From Bacteroidales bacterium (GTDB lineage: Bacteria; Bacteroidota; Bacteroidia; Bacteroidales; VadinHA17), in NCBI GenBank assembly GCA_027067975.1, contig JAMOUS010000178.1, forward strand, positions 1-36,853: a stretch of 36,853 bases of DNA, written 5' to 3'. The first letter of the stretch is position 1. Each line of letters opens with the position of its first letter. The position numbers and the translations under genes were made by a program. This document shows positions 7,912 through 16,150 of this stretch, piece by piece. The notes below the pieces were generated by a model. It ran no database searches and was not told the origin of the DNA. It saw only the letters and a list, made by a program, of their open reading frames with translations.

Positions 7912-9057
7912 ATGGGCAAACTGATCGGTATCCTGACGGCCGGCGGCGACACGCCCGGCCTGAATGCGGCCATACGCGCCATCGGCAAGGCGGCTATCAG
8001 TGTTTACGGCATGGAGGTCATCGGCTTCAAGGACGGCTTCCGCGGATTGATGGAGAACCGTTTCATCGAGTTGGACAGCAAAGCGCTCTCGGGCATCCTC
8101 ACCACCGGCGGGACGATCCTGGGCACCAGCCGCGACAAACCCCACAAGATGCTTGTCGGCGGCAAGGTCATGGACATGACCGACGTGATCGTCGACAATT
8201 ATCACAAGCATCATCTGGATGCGCTGGTATGTCTGGGCGGAGGCGGCACCCAGAAAAACGCCTATCATCTTTACAAGCACGGTCTCAACATCATCACTCT
8301 GCCCAAGACCATCGACAACGATGTGGCCATGACGGATGTGACCTTCGGTTTCGACACGGCACTGGGCATTGCCACCGAGGCCATCGACCGTCTGCACAGC
8401 ACGGCCCATTCGCACCACCGCATCATTGTGGTGGAGATCATGGGGCACCGTGCCGGCTGGCTGGCGCTGGGGGCGGGGGTCTCGGGCGGTGCCGACGTCA
8501 TCCTCATCCCGGAGATCCCCTATGATGTGAAGGTGGTGGCCGAGTCGATCCTCCAGCGGAGCCGCGCGGGGAAGAACTTCAGCATCGTCGCCATCGCCGA
8601 AGGGTCGATTTCGAAGGAGATGGCCGCCCTACGGCAGGAGTTGGAACAGAAGCTAAAGGCCTTGCCTCCCGGCGCTCCCGACGAAGAGCGCACACGTATC
8701 AAACAAGAGTTGAAAGATCTCGACACCCTCCACTCGAACAACACCATGCGGCTGGCCAAAGAGCTGGAAGAGCTCACCGGCCTGGAGTCGCGGGTCACCA
8801 TCCTGGGCCACCTGCAACGGGGCGGCTCCCCCTCGGCGGCCGACCGGTTGCTGGCAACACGTCTGGGTACCGCCGCCGCCAAGCTCATCCATGAGGAGGT
8901 GTTCGGCGTCATGGTCGCCGCCAAAGGGAAAAAGGCGGTTCCCGTACCCCTGAAAAAAGTGGTGGAAAAGAAAAAGACCGTCCCGCCCGACCATCCCTGG
9001 ATCGAGAGCGCCCGTTTCGTGGGCACCTGCATGGGCGACCGCCCCGCCAACAGTTGA
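7912..9057 (+). CDS. pfkA: 6-phosphofructokinase (PfkA family)
   Basis: Commits glycolysis by phosphorylating fructose 6-phosphate. 381 residues, somewhat longer than the E. coli enzyme. Seen: [12 protein letters not shown] (11-22) at the phosphoryl-donor site; LGGGGTQKN (108-116); PKTIDND (131-137) with the catalytic Asp135; EIMGHRAG (175-182); and a charged helical insert at about 235-290 before GHLQRGGSP. At the positions equivalent to E. coli residues 103 and 104 it has Gly-Gly. Gly104 usually goes with ATP use, while Lys at the 124 position (PKTIDND) is shared with pyrophosphate-type and clade-X enzymes. The donor is therefore uncertain. GTG at 7906 is in frame, but ATG at 7912 fits the family. 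Its stop abuts that of the convergent pgpH-like gene. Confidence 0.9.
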   Translation: MGKLIGILTAGGDTPGLNAAIRAIGKAAISVYGMEVIGFKDGFRGLMENRFIELDSKALSGILTTGGTILGTSRDKPHKMLVGGKVMDMTDVIVDNYHKHHLDALVCLGGGGTQKNAYHLYKHGLNIITLPKTIDNDVAMTDVTFGFDTALGIATEAIDRLHSTAHSHHRIIVVEIMGHRAGWLALGAGVSGGADVILIPEIPYDVKVVAESILQRSRAGKNFSIVAIAEGSISKEMAALRQELEQKLKALPPGAPDEERTRIKQELKDLDTLHSNNTMRLAKELEELTGLESRVTILGHLQRGGSPSAADRLLATRLGTAAAKLIHEEVFGVMVAAKGKKAVPVPLKKVVEKKKTVPPDHPWIESARFVGTCMGDRPANS

Positions 9058-11220
9058 TCAAGCGCCCCTCTCCGCCCCCTGCACAGGCTTGGGATAACGG
9101 ATGCGGGCATGGTAGATGTTGATCAACTTCTTCCGGAAGATCTCCTTGACCGTCGTGATATCCCGGAAAGTGATGGGCGCCTCGTTGAACTGTCCCTCAC
9201 GGAACTGATAGTCGATAATATCCTCCACAAGCTTGCCCAGTTCTTCCTCGGAATAGTTTTTCAGGCTGCGGGATGCCGCCTCCACCGAGTCGGCCATCAT
9301 CAATACCGCCGTTTCCCGGGTAAAGGGTTTGGGTCCGGGATAAGTAAAGTCGATCTCCTCATCGGTCTTGTCGGGATATTTCCGGATATAGTTGCGGTAG
9401 AAATACTGTACCTTGGTCGTACCGTGATGCGTGCGGATGAAGTCGATGATCTGTTTCGGCAGGTTGTGTTTTTTGGCCAGTTCCACACCTTTGGTCACAT
9501 GGCTGATAATGATGGCCGCACTCTCTTTGTAGGGCAAGGATTCATGGGGATTGATCCCGTTGGTCTGGTTCTCGGTATAATAGATCGGTTTGTCCATCTT
9601 ACCGATATCATGGTAGAGGGCGCCGGCACGGATCAGAAGCATGTTCCCACCGATGGAGTGGATCGCCTCTTCGGCGAGGTTGGCCACCTGGAGGCTGTGC
9701 TGAAAGGTTCCGGGCGCCTTTTCGGCCAGCTGCCGCAACAATGGCTGGTTGGTATCTGCCAGCTCCACCAACGTGGCATCCGAAAGAAAGCCGAACGTTT
9801 TCTCGAAGATGTAGATCAAAGGATAAGAAAGCAAAACCAGGAAAGCATTGCCGGCAAACCAAGCATAATTGATCCAGTGGATGTTGCGCAGGTTCCCCTC
9901 CTGGATCATGGTATACCCCAAATAGACCAGCCCCAGGCTGAGGAAGACCATCACCGAAGCCATGATGAACTTGTTGCGACGGTAGATATTGGTGAGAGAG
10001 ATGATGGCCATGACACCTGCAATAAAGTTCATGTAGAGGAACTCAAAAGGGTTGGGCGCCAGGAAGCCCACCAAAAGGAGGAGGATCATATGGATGAACA
10101 AAGCCAGCCGGGCATCGAAAAACGTACGGACCACGATGGGCACGATGACCAGGGGCACCAGGAAATAGCTGATCGACCGGCTGGAGATGATCCAGCGGGA
10201 AAGAGCCACAAAAAGAACGATGATGAAAAACAGGAACAGGAGATCTTTGGTGTGGGCAAAGACATATGTACGATAGTACATCAGGAACAGGAAGAGGATC
10301 AGGAAGGTGACGGAGACAAGCACCACCTGGCCGCCCAGAACCAGAAAGAAATTGGCAGATGCTCCGAGACGTTTTTCATATTCGATCTTAAGCGACTCAA
10401 GGATCTGGTAGGTACGTGCGGTCACGATCTCGCCCCGAGAGACGATCCGCTCTCCCTTTTGCACCATCCCGCGGGTGAGGGAGATGCCGGCGATCATGCT
10501 CTCTTTCACCTTGCGGGAGGTTTCGGGGTCGTAAGAAAGATTGGCTTCGATATAATCATTGATATTGAGCCGCTGCAGGAATTCCCTTAGCAGAAGGCTG
10601 TCGGGCATGCCCGAGGGAAGCTGCGGCAGTTTTTCCTTGATATACTGGTAAGCTTTTTTCAGGGTAAAGATATGGGCGGTGTCGGTCTCTTCGGCGATCT
10701 TTCCGCGCAACACCACGATGGTGGCCGAAGGGTTGCTGTCGCGCGTTAGCACATCGCTCACCTCTACGATACCATCCCGGTAAACTTCCCGCAACAAAGC
10801 GGCCAAACGGCTGTACAATGTTTCTTTCTCCTGTTCGAGGCGTTGTGCAGGAGGGCGAAAGGAGGACTCCCCTTCCCCCTGGAGCCGTTCCGACCAGAAA
10901 CGCTCCCACTCTTTGGCATATTCACTTCGCAGAAGTTGCAGATGCTCCTCTTCGATCGTCGTGTCAAGGCGGAAATAAGGTTTAAAATCCTTCAGGATGC
11001 TGTCCCTGTCGGCCTGCAGCTCGGCCTGGGTCTTGTAAACGGGAAAATCGTAAGGAGCATACAGATCCTCATGCAACCAAGGTTTCCCTTTCTGAAACTC
11101 ATACCGGAATTTTCCTTCCCGCGGAAAGATCAGTACGACCAGGGCGATCGTAAGCAGGAGCAGAAGGACCCGTACGATCGCCGTACGGTTCTCCTCGATG
11201 TAACGGATCAAACGCTTCAT
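9058..11220 (-). CDS. 7TM-7TMR_HD family HDIG phosphohydrolase (PgpH-like c-di-AMP phosphodiesterase)
   Basis: Integral inner-membrane enzyme of 720 residues. Order of parts: one N-terminal transmembrane helix (about 15-32), a large extracytoplasmic domain (about 35-285) with a charged helical stretch, seven closely spaced transmembrane helices (about 290-475), and a cytoplasmic HD domain. Metal-site residues are visible: His508 in FQHSLQVANLAE, His537-Asp538 in the HDIGK motif, and further His in IISHVTKG and THHGTT. Proven relatives (PgpH) hydrolyse cyclic di-AMP, so this gene suggests the cell uses that messenger. The reaction is inferred. The frame is open upstream to 11244, but Met at 11220 (MKRLIRYIEENRT) has an exact promoter element just before it and is preferred. 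Confidence 0.9.
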   Translation of the reverse strand: MKRLIRYIEENRTAIVRVLLLLLTIALVVLIFPREGKFRYEFQKGKPWLHEDLYAPYDFPVYKTQAELQADRDSILKDFKPYFRLDTTIEEEHLQLLRSEYAKEWERFWSERLQGEGESSFRPPAQRLEQEKETLYSRLAALLREVYRDGIVEVSDVLTRDSNPSATIVVLRGKIAEETDTAHIFTLKKAYQYIKEKLPQLPSGMPDSLLLREFLQRLNINDYIEANLSYDPETSRKVKESMIAGISLTRGMVQKGERIVSRGEIVTARTYQILESLKIEYEKRLGASANFFLVLGGQVVLVSVTFLILFLFLMYYRTYVFAHTKDLLFLFFIIVLFVALSRWIISSRSISYFLVPLVIVPIVVRTFFDARLALFIHMILLLLVGFLAPNPFEFLYMNFIAGVMAIISLTNIYRRNKFIMASVMVFLSLGLVYLGYTMIQEGNLRNIHWINYAWFAGNAFLVLLSYPLIYIFEKTFGFLSDATLVELADTNQPLLRQLAEKAPGTFQHSLQVANLAEEAIHSIGGNMLLIRAGALYHDIGKMDKPIYYTENQTNGINPHESLPYKESAAIIISHVTKGVELAKKHNLPKQIIDFIRTHHGTTKVQYFYRNYIRKYPDKTDEEIDFTYPGPKPFTRETAVLMMADSVEAASRSLKNYSEEELGKLVEDIIDYQFREGQFNEAPITFRDITTVKEIFRKKLINIYHARIRYPKPVQGAERGA

Positions 11221-11241
11221 GGTTCGTGAATGAAGTATGGG

Positions 11242-11249
11242 CAAAGTTA
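11242..11249 (-). promoter_or_regulatory. Bacteroidota -7 promoter element for the pgpH-like gene
   Basis: The minus strand reads TAACTTTG, an exact TAnnTTTG, 21 bp before the ATG at 11220. It would place the transcript start inside the frame upstream of that ATG, which argues against a start at 11244. Confidence 0.45.
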
Positions 11250-11314
11250 GGGAAATTATCGGTTCGTGGAGGAAGATTATGGCTCTTCCTCCTGTGGGTG
11301 TCAGGAAAGTTTCC

Positions 11315-11322
11315 TAAATTTG
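11315..11322 (+). promoter_or_regulatory. Bacteroidota -7 promoter element for the NlpC/P60 gene
   Basis: TAAATTTG is an exact TAnnTTTG, 19 bp before the ATG at 11342. It faces away from the pgpH promoter, so the 121-bp gap carries two divergent promoters. Confidence 0.45.
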
Positions 11323-11341
11323 AGAAGAAGATCAAGAATGC

Positions 11342-12154
11342 ATGATCATGGAAAAAGGATACGGGATCATCAGTATGAGTGTGGTACCGGTAAGGGCAGA
11401 ACCCTCGCACCGTTCGGAGATGGTAACAGAGCTGATGTTCGGCGACACCTTTGTGATCCTGGAGAAGGTGCTGCACTGGTACCGTGTGAAGGGCTGGTGG
11501 GACGGTTATGAGGGATGGCTCGACGAGCCTTATGTTACCTTCATTGACGAGGAGCGTTACCGTCGTCTGGAGAATGAGCCCTTCCATATTCTTCGCGACC
11601 GTGTTTTGGCCGTGAGGACGGGCAGCGACCAGGAAACCCTGTGGCTACCGGAAGGAGCACGGTTGCCGGCGTGGGATGAGCGTCAGCACACCTGTCATAC
11701 CGGCGGGCAGGTGTTCACCCTCCCCGGCACGGAGGTCCCCCCTTGGAAACCCCTGGACCGTCAGGCGGTGGTCCGGTATGCCAGGCGTTTTCTCGGTGTC
11801 CCATATCTCTGGGGGGGCACCACCTCGTGCGGTTTTGACTGTTCGGGCTTTGTCCAGACCGTCTTCCGCATATGCGGCTACCGTCTGCCCCGGGATGCTT
11901 CGCAGCAAGCCTCCCTCGGCAGCGACGTAGCCTTCCCCGAAGAAGCCCGGCCCGGCGACCTGGCCTTCTTCGGCGATGAAGAGAACAAGATCACCCACGT
12001 AGGCATCGTTCTGGCCAACGGATATATCCTCCACGAGTCGGGCGATGTCCACATCGACAAGCTCGACCAGGAGGGAATTTTCCACCTCGAAAAAAGCATC
12101 TATACCCACAAACTGCGACTCATCAAGGACCCGTTCCATGGAAACAGCCACTGA
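11342..12154 (+). CDS. NlpC/P60 cysteine peptidase (C40) with SH3-like domains
   Basis: 270 residues, resembling dipeptidyl-peptidase VI-type enzymes that cut gamma-D-glutamyl-diamino-acid bonds in murein peptides. Two SH3b-like modules come first (about 10-70 and 80-130; GWWDGYEGWL is typical), then the peptidase domain. Catalytic residues: Cys167 in GFDCSGFVQ, His219 in ITHVGIV, and third-site His231 in ILHESG. No signal peptide or lipobox is seen, so it probably acts in the cytoplasm on recycled murein peptides. A second Met two codons in is an alternative start. Its last 17 bp overlap the next small gene, indicating a translationally coupled operon. Confidence 0.88.
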   Translation: MIMEKGYGIISMSVVPVRAEPSHRSEMVTELMFGDTFVILEKVLHWYRVKGWWDGYEGWLDEPYVTFIDEERYRRLENEPFHILRDRVLAVRTGSDQETLWLPEGARLPAWDERQHTCHTGGQVFTLPGTEVPPWKPLDRQAVVRYARRFLGVPYLWGGTTSCGFDCSGFVQTVFRICGYRLPRDASQQASLGSDVAFPEEARPGDLAFFGDEENKITHVGIVLANGYILHESGDVHIDKLDQEGIFHLEKSIYTHKLRLIKDPFHGNSH

Positions 12155-12317
12155 CACCCTGACCTTAAGCGATCTGAAGGGGATCTTCGACTCGTTCGCC
12201 TATGTTTTTCTTTTCATCGGCCTTCTGGTGGTGGTATACATCTTCATGCGTGTACAGCAGCGACGTCGTACCGACAGGCTGCATCACCGGCGGCGGCAAC
12301 GGAGGCTGTTACGATGA
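12138..12317 (+). CDS. Small single-pass membrane protein (59 aa), unknown function
   Basis: ATG at 12138 opens a 59-residue frame. The product has one hydrophobic segment (about 19-38, FAYVFLFIGLLVVVYIF) followed by a strongly basic tail rich in Arg and His. It overlaps the end of the NlpC/P60 gene by 17 bp, and its TGA overlaps the ATG of the Nudix gene (ATGA at 12314-12317). This double overlap, plus the clean membrane-segment/basic-tail design, supports a real gene. The positive-inside rule predicts the C-terminus in the cytoplasm. I do not recognise a family. Confidence 0.6.
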   Translation: METATDTLTLSDLKGIFDSFAYVFLFIGLLVVVYIFMRVQQRRRTDRLHHRRRQRRLLR

Positions 12318-12748
12318 GTTACACATACAAATATCCCCGGCCTGCGGTGACGGCGGATGCCTTGGTTTTATGCAGTCGGGACGGCAGGTGGTATGTGTTG
12401 CTGGTACAGCGGGCCCATCCGCCTTTTGAGGGAATGTGGGCCTTGCCGGGCGGCTTTATGGAGATGGAGGAAAGGCTGGAAGAGACGGCCCGGCGCGAGC
12501 TGGAGGAGGAGACGGGCATCCGGGCCGGGAAGATGGAGTTTGGAGGGATATTCGACCGTCCCGACCGCGATCCCCGCGGCCGTACGATCTCGGCGGTTTA
12601 CATCACTTTCCTGAAGGAATGCCAGGAACCCGCTGCCGGCGACGATGCTTCGCGCGCCCGTTGGTTCCCGTTGAGCGACCTTCCGCCCCTGGCCTTCGAC
12701 CACCGGGAGATCATCGACACCCTCCTCACCGAAAGCAAAGAAGATTAA
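12314..12748 (+). CDS. Nudix hydrolase
   Basis: 144 residues with a complete Nudix box at residues 47-69 that fits GX5EX7REUXEEXGU exactly; the metal-binding Glu are in RELEEETG. It hydrolyses a nucleoside diphosphate linked to another group. The surrounding sequence (LVQRAHPPFEGMWALPGGF) is like ADP-ribose/NAD-related and general NTP-cleaning enzymes, so the substrate is left open. It is translationally coupled to the small membrane protein through ATGA. The stop lies 11 bp from that of the convergent cysN. Confidence 0.88.
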   Translation: MSYTYKYPRPAVTADALVLCSRDGRWYVLLVQRAHPPFEGMWALPGGFMEMEERLEETARRELEEETGIRAGKMEFGGIFDRPDRDPRGRTISAVYITFLKECQEPAAGDDASRARWFPLSDLPPLAFDHREIIDTLLTESKED

Positions 12749-12759
12749 CCGGCCTTTCT

Positions 12760-14031
12760 TCAGACGATCATTCCCGCCCCTACCGTGTTGTTAGTCGCTT
12801 CGTCGATCAGGATGAGACTGCCCGTCACACGATTGGTACGGTAAGAGTCGTAATAGAGCGGCTTGGTGGTGCGCAGTTTCACCTTAGCGATCTCGTTCAG
12901 CCCCACCGACTTGTCCCCGTGGATCTTGTCGAGGGTATTGATATCCACCTTATACTCAACATCCTGAACAAGACAACGCAGATCGTTGGTGGTGTGTTTC
13001 AGGTAGTATTTTCCGCCCAGCCGCATGGGGGTTTCATTGAGCCAGCACAGCATGATCTCGATCTCGTCGCCCACCTGGGGGGCTTTGTTCTCGCCCACGA
13101 TCATATCCCCGCGGCTGATGTCGATATCATCCTCAAGCGTCATCAGGACCGACATGGGGGCAAAGGCTTTGTCGAGCTGTTTCTCCATCATCTCGATGGT
13201 CTTGATGCGGGTGGTAAGGCCGGAAGGAAGCACCGTGACCTTGTCGCCCGGTTTGAACACGCCGCTGGCGATACGCCCGGCATAACCGCGGAAGTCGTGG
13301 TATTTGTCACTTTGGGGACGGATCACGTATTGCACCGGGAAGCGCATGATCGTATGGTTCCAGTCGCTGGAGATGTGAATGGTCTCAAGCAGGTACATGA
13401 GGGTCGGACCCTCGTACCAGGGCATGTTCTCCGAGCGTTTCACCACATTGTCTCCATACTTGGCACTGATCGGCACGAAGCGCACATCCTTGATCTCCAG
13501 TTTTCCCGCCAGCTTGCGGAATTGGTCCTTGATATCCTCGAACACCTTCTCGTCGAAATTGACCAGGTCCATTTTGTTGACGGTCACGATCAGGTGCGGG
13601 ATCTGGAGCAGGGAGGCGATATAGGAATGCCGTATGGTCTGCTCGAGCACGCCGTGCCGGGCATCGACGAGGATCACGGCGACGTTGGCCGTGGAGGCGC
13701 CGGTGACCATGTTGCGGGTATATTGCACATGGCCGGGCGTATCGGCAATGATGAACTTTCTTTTGGGAGTGGCAAAATAGCGATAAGCCACGTCGATGGT
13801 GATGCCCTGTTCCCGTTCGGCCCGGAGGCCGTCGGTGAGGAGGGCCAGGTTCACCTCGTCGCTGCCCGCCCGCTCGCTGGCCCGTTCGATCGCCTCCAGC
13901 TGATCCTCAAAGATCGCCTTACTGTCGTACAACAGCCGGCCGATGAGGGTGCTCTTGCCATCGTCCACACTGCCCGCCGTCGTGAAGCGGAGCAGTTCCA
14001 TGTTCAAATATCCTTCGATCAGGTCTGACAT
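12760..14031 (-). CDS. cysN: Sulfate adenylyltransferase subunit 1 (CysN GTPase)
   Basis: Regulatory GTPase subunit of ATP sulfurylase; GTP hydrolysis helps CysD form adenosine 5'-phosphosulfate (APS) from ATP and sulfate. The 423 residues show an EF-Tu-like G domain: P-loop GSVDDGKST (20-28), DTPGH, NKMD and SAKYGDNV, followed by beta-barrel domains. The length fits stand-alone CysN, with no fused CysC kinase. It lies downstream of cysD on the same strand, but the 162-bp gap between them is filled with 7-bp repeats, which is unusual for a pair whose products form one complex. Confidence 0.93.
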   Translation of the reverse strand: MSDLIEGYLNMELLRFTTAGSVDDGKSTLIGRLLYDSKAIFEDQLEAIERASERAGSDEVNLALLTDGLRAEREQGITIDVAYRYFATPKRKFIIADTPGHVQYTRNMVTGASTANVAVILVDARHGVLEQTIRHSYIASLLQIPHLIVTVNKMDLVNFDEKVFEDIKDQFRKLAGKLEIKDVRFVPISAKYGDNVVKRSENMPWYEGPTLMYLLETIHISSDWNHTIMRFPVQYVIRPQSDKYHDFRGYAGRIASGVFKPGDKVTVLPSGLTTRIKTIEMMEKQLDKAFAPMSVLMTLEDDIDISRGDMIVGENKAPQVGDEIEIMLCWLNETPMRLGGKYYLKHTTNDLRCLVQDVEYKVDINTLDKIHGDKSVGLNEIAKVKLRTTKPLYYDSYRTNRVTGSLILIDEATNNTVGAGMIV

Positions 14032-14052
14032 ATTTCAGTTGTTAGTTCTTAG

Positions 14053-14129
14053 TATCGAGTATCGAGTTCTGAGTATCGAGTATTGAGTATTGAGTATTGA
14101 GTATTGAGTATTGAGTATCGAGTATCGAG
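14053..14129. repeat. 7-bp tandem array A1 (TATYGAG units) inside cysD-cysN
   Basis: Eleven consecutive 7-bp units: TATCGAG or TATTGAG, with one TTCTGAG. They fill the space between the cysD stop and the cysN start. Same unit as in the array at 27452-27584. Part of mosaic locus A (14032-14193). Confidence 0.9.
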
Positions 14130-14152
14130 TTTTGGCATTTATCTTTTTTGTA

Positions 14153-14194
14153 GAACCTGGAACCTGGAACCTGAAACCTGGAACCTGGAACCCC
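14153..14194. repeat. 7-bp tandem array A2 (GAACCTG units) abutting the cysD stop
   Basis: Six 7-bp units: GAACCTG four times, AAACCTG once, and a final GAACCCC. The last base falls in the cysD stop codon. It is a second 7-bp unit type beside array A1, separated by an AT-rich 23-bp spacer. Confidence 0.85.
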
Positions 14195-15099
14195 TAAAAA
14201 TATCCTTCTTTTTTCCGGTCTTCCATTGAGGTTTCCGAGCGTTTATCGTCGGCGCGCGCCCCCCGCTCGGTGGTACGGGTGGCAGCAACTTCCTTGATGA
14301 TATCCAGTACGCTATTGGCTTCGGAGAGGGTCAGGCCGGTATTGGTAATATCCCCGATGGTGCGGCAGCGCACGCGTTTTTTCACAGGCACTTCCCCTTC
14401 TTTCAGTTCCATGAAGGGGGCGGTGGCCAACCAGACGCCATCCCGCAGAAAGACCTCCCTTTCGTGGGTAAAGTAGAGGCTGGGGATCTCGATATTCTCC
14501 ATGTAGATATATTGCCAGACATCCATCTCGGTCCAGTTACTGAGGGGGAAGACGCGGAAATGTTCGCCCAGTTTTTTCCGGCCGTTGAAGAGGTTCCACA
14601 GTTCGGGGCGTTGGTTTTTGGGGTCCCACTGGCCGAAGACGTCGCGATGGGAGAAGAAGCGTTCTTTGGCGCGGGCTTTTTCCTCGTCGCGGCGGCCGCC
14701 GCCCATGGCTGCGTCGAACTTGAACTCTTCGATGGCATCGAGGAGGGTGACGGTCTGAAGCACGTTGCGGCTGGCGCCGGGGCCGGTTTCTTCGACCACC
14801 TTGCCCGCATCGATGGTATCCTGTACATACCGGACGATGCACTTGGCTCCGGTCTTTTCCATGAGGCGGTCGCGGAATTCCAATGTCTCAGGGAAGTTGT
14901 GACCGGTATCGATATGCAACAGGGGGAAAGGCACCTTGGCCGGCCAGAAGGCCTTACGGGCAAGATGGAACATCACGATCGAGTCCTTGCCCCCGGAAAA
15001 GAGCAATACCGGCCGCTCGAACTGTGCCGCCACTTCACGGATGACATAAATGGATTCCGCTTCCAGTTCCTGAAGATGGTTCAAATGGTATCCGTCCAT
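14194..15099 (-). CDS. cysD: Sulfate adenylyltransferase subunit 2 (CysD)
   Basis: Catalytic PP-loop subunit of ATP sulfurylase, 301 residues, cytoplasmic. The SGGKDS pyrophosphate loop is at residues 35-40. The rest matches the family closely (LLHIDTGHNFPET, GGGRRDEEKARAKERFFSHRD, FPLSNWTEMDVWQYI). With CysN it makes APS. No cysC or cysH is in the window, so whether APS goes to PAPS for sulfation or to reduction is unknown. It follows the arylsulfotransferase and lipoprotein genes on the same strand after a 111-bp gap with its own promoter-like element. Confidence 0.95.
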   Translation of the reverse strand: MDGYHLNHLQELEAESIYVIREVAAQFERPVLLFSGGKDSIVMFHLARKAFWPAKVPFPLLHIDTGHNFPETLEFRDRLMEKTGAKCIVRYVQDTIDAGKVVEETGPGASRNVLQTVTLLDAIEEFKFDAAMGGGRRDEEKARAKERFFSHRDVFGQWDPKNQRPELWNLFNGRKKLGEHFRVFPLSNWTEMDVWQYIYMENIEIPSLYFTHEREVFLRDGVWLATAPFMELKEGEVPVKKRVRCRTIGDITNTGLTLSEANSVLDIIKEVAATRTTERGARADDKRSETSMEDRKKEGYF

Positions 15100-15121
15100 A
15101 TACGATGGTTTCTTTAAGGTG

Positions 15122-15129
15122 CAAAATTA
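15122..15129 (-). promoter_or_regulatory. Bacteroidota -7 promoter element for cysD
   Basis: The minus strand reads TAATTTTG, an exact TAnnTTTG, 22 bp before the cysD ATG. It suggests cysD can be transcribed separately from the lipoprotein gene upstream. Confidence 0.4.
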
Positions 15130-15210
15130 ACCCAAAATCCGCAATAGAAAAATATTGGCGGCAGAAGGTCCGTCACATGCAGGAACCGGTGCTTACAGCG
15201 GAGTGGAGGC

Positions 15211-16053
15211 TTACTCTACCTCTTTTTTCAGGAGGACAGTACATGTCTTATTGGGCTTGGAAAAATCGGTCGACCAGTAGAGCTCGTAACAGATCCTTAG
15301 CGAATCGGTACAGCCGCACCATGTTCCCTCTCCTCCCGTCCAGTAATGGTTCCGTCCCGGGAGGGTCATCCCCTGGTAATCATTCTCGATAATGATCTTC
15401 CCCCGCAGCAGGTTGACATAAAGGAGCACATCCCCTTCGTTGCCTTGTCCTTCCACGAACCTTTCCCCCCAGGCGTCGAAGACCTTTTTGAGGAAAGGCG
15501 GCTCGTAGATGCCGCCGGAGTCATTCGGGTGGCGGGCTGCTTTCACGCGCAGGACGTTCCCGCTGTGGAGGGTGTCCACTTCGATGACCAGCGAAAGGGT
15601 CGTATCGCTGTCGCCAAACTCTTCTCCTTTCCAGATACCGGCGAAATCCTGCAGGCTCCAGGGGCAGAACTTCCGCAAGATGACCCGCAGCGAATCGGGT
15701 TGCGACTCATGACCCGTGGAAGAGGTCTCTATACAGACGAGCCAAGCGGCGGTATCGACGGAGGCCTGGTGCCAGCGAACCATCACGCGGTTGGGGTAGT
15801 TGGTATCGGGCACGGTGATGTCGGCAGGCCAGCCTACGGCCCAGAACTTGTACTTGGACCCGGCACGGTAGGCCACTTTATATTCCAGGAACTCCAGTCC
15901 AGAGGCAGCCACATCCTGCGGCCCCCGAAAATCCAGCACCACCGGGATGATATCTTTCGGTTTATCATCCTTTTTATCTTTCTTACAGGCTACGAAACCC
16001 ACCCCCATCAGGAGCACCAGCACCGCTATCTTCATTATTCCATGCTTCATCAT
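15211..16053 (-). CDS. Lipoprotein of an uncharacterised family (PKD-like N-terminal domain), paralogue 1
   Basis: 280 residues with a lipoprotein signal (lipobox ending in FVAC, then a Lys/Asp-rich linker), so probably surface- or outer-membrane-anchored. The first half looks like a PKD/Ig-type beta domain (YRAGSKYKFWAV...RVMVRWHQASVDTAAWLVCIET). The second half has conserved motifs FCPWSLQDFAGIWKG, GNEGDVLL, YWTGGEGTWCGCT and STDFSKPN. The whole protein aligns end to end with the lipoprotein at 19988-20830, so the two are paralogues. Position: after the two arylsulfotransferase-like genes, before cysD. No enzymatic motif is seen; ligand binding is a guess. A strong GGAGG lies just upstream of the paired ATGs at 16053/16050. 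Confidence 0.8.
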   Translation of the reverse strand: MMKHGIMKIAVLVLLMGVGFVACKKDKKDDKPKDIIPVVLDFRGPQDVAASGLEFLEYKVAYRAGSKYKFWAVGWPADITVPDTNYPNRVMVRWHQASVDTAAWLVCIETSSTGHESQPDSLRVILRKFCPWSLQDFAGIWKGEEFGDSDTTLSLVIEVDTLHSGNVLRVKAARHPNDSGGIYEPPFLKKVFDAWGERFVEGQGNEGDVLLYVNLLRGKIIIENDYQGMTLPGRNHYWTGGEGTWCGCTDSLRICYELYWSTDFSKPNKTCTVLLKKEVE

Positions 16054-16121
16054 TTCCTCCGTTCGTTATCAAGAGACTTTCCTGCGATCTTTGCAAAATA
16101 CATACCAGGCTGCAAATATCG

Positions 16122-16129
16122 CAAAATTA
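16122..16129 (-). promoter_or_regulatory. Possible -7 promoter element before lipoprotein paralogue 1
   Basis: The minus strand reads TAATTTTG, an exact TAnnTTTG, in the 97-bp gap after the arylsulfotransferase-like gene and about 69 bp before the start codon. No good -33 element. Confidence 0.3.
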
Positions 16130-16150
16130 TCGGTTCCGCCTCCCCGGTCC

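Noticed and set aside
9109-10590. 493-codon plus-strand frame
   Set aside because: Antisense to the 7TM-HD phosphodiesterase gene.
12436-14028. 530-codon plus-strand frame
   Set aside because: Runs out of frame through the Nudix gene and then antisense to cysN; both real genes have clear motifs.
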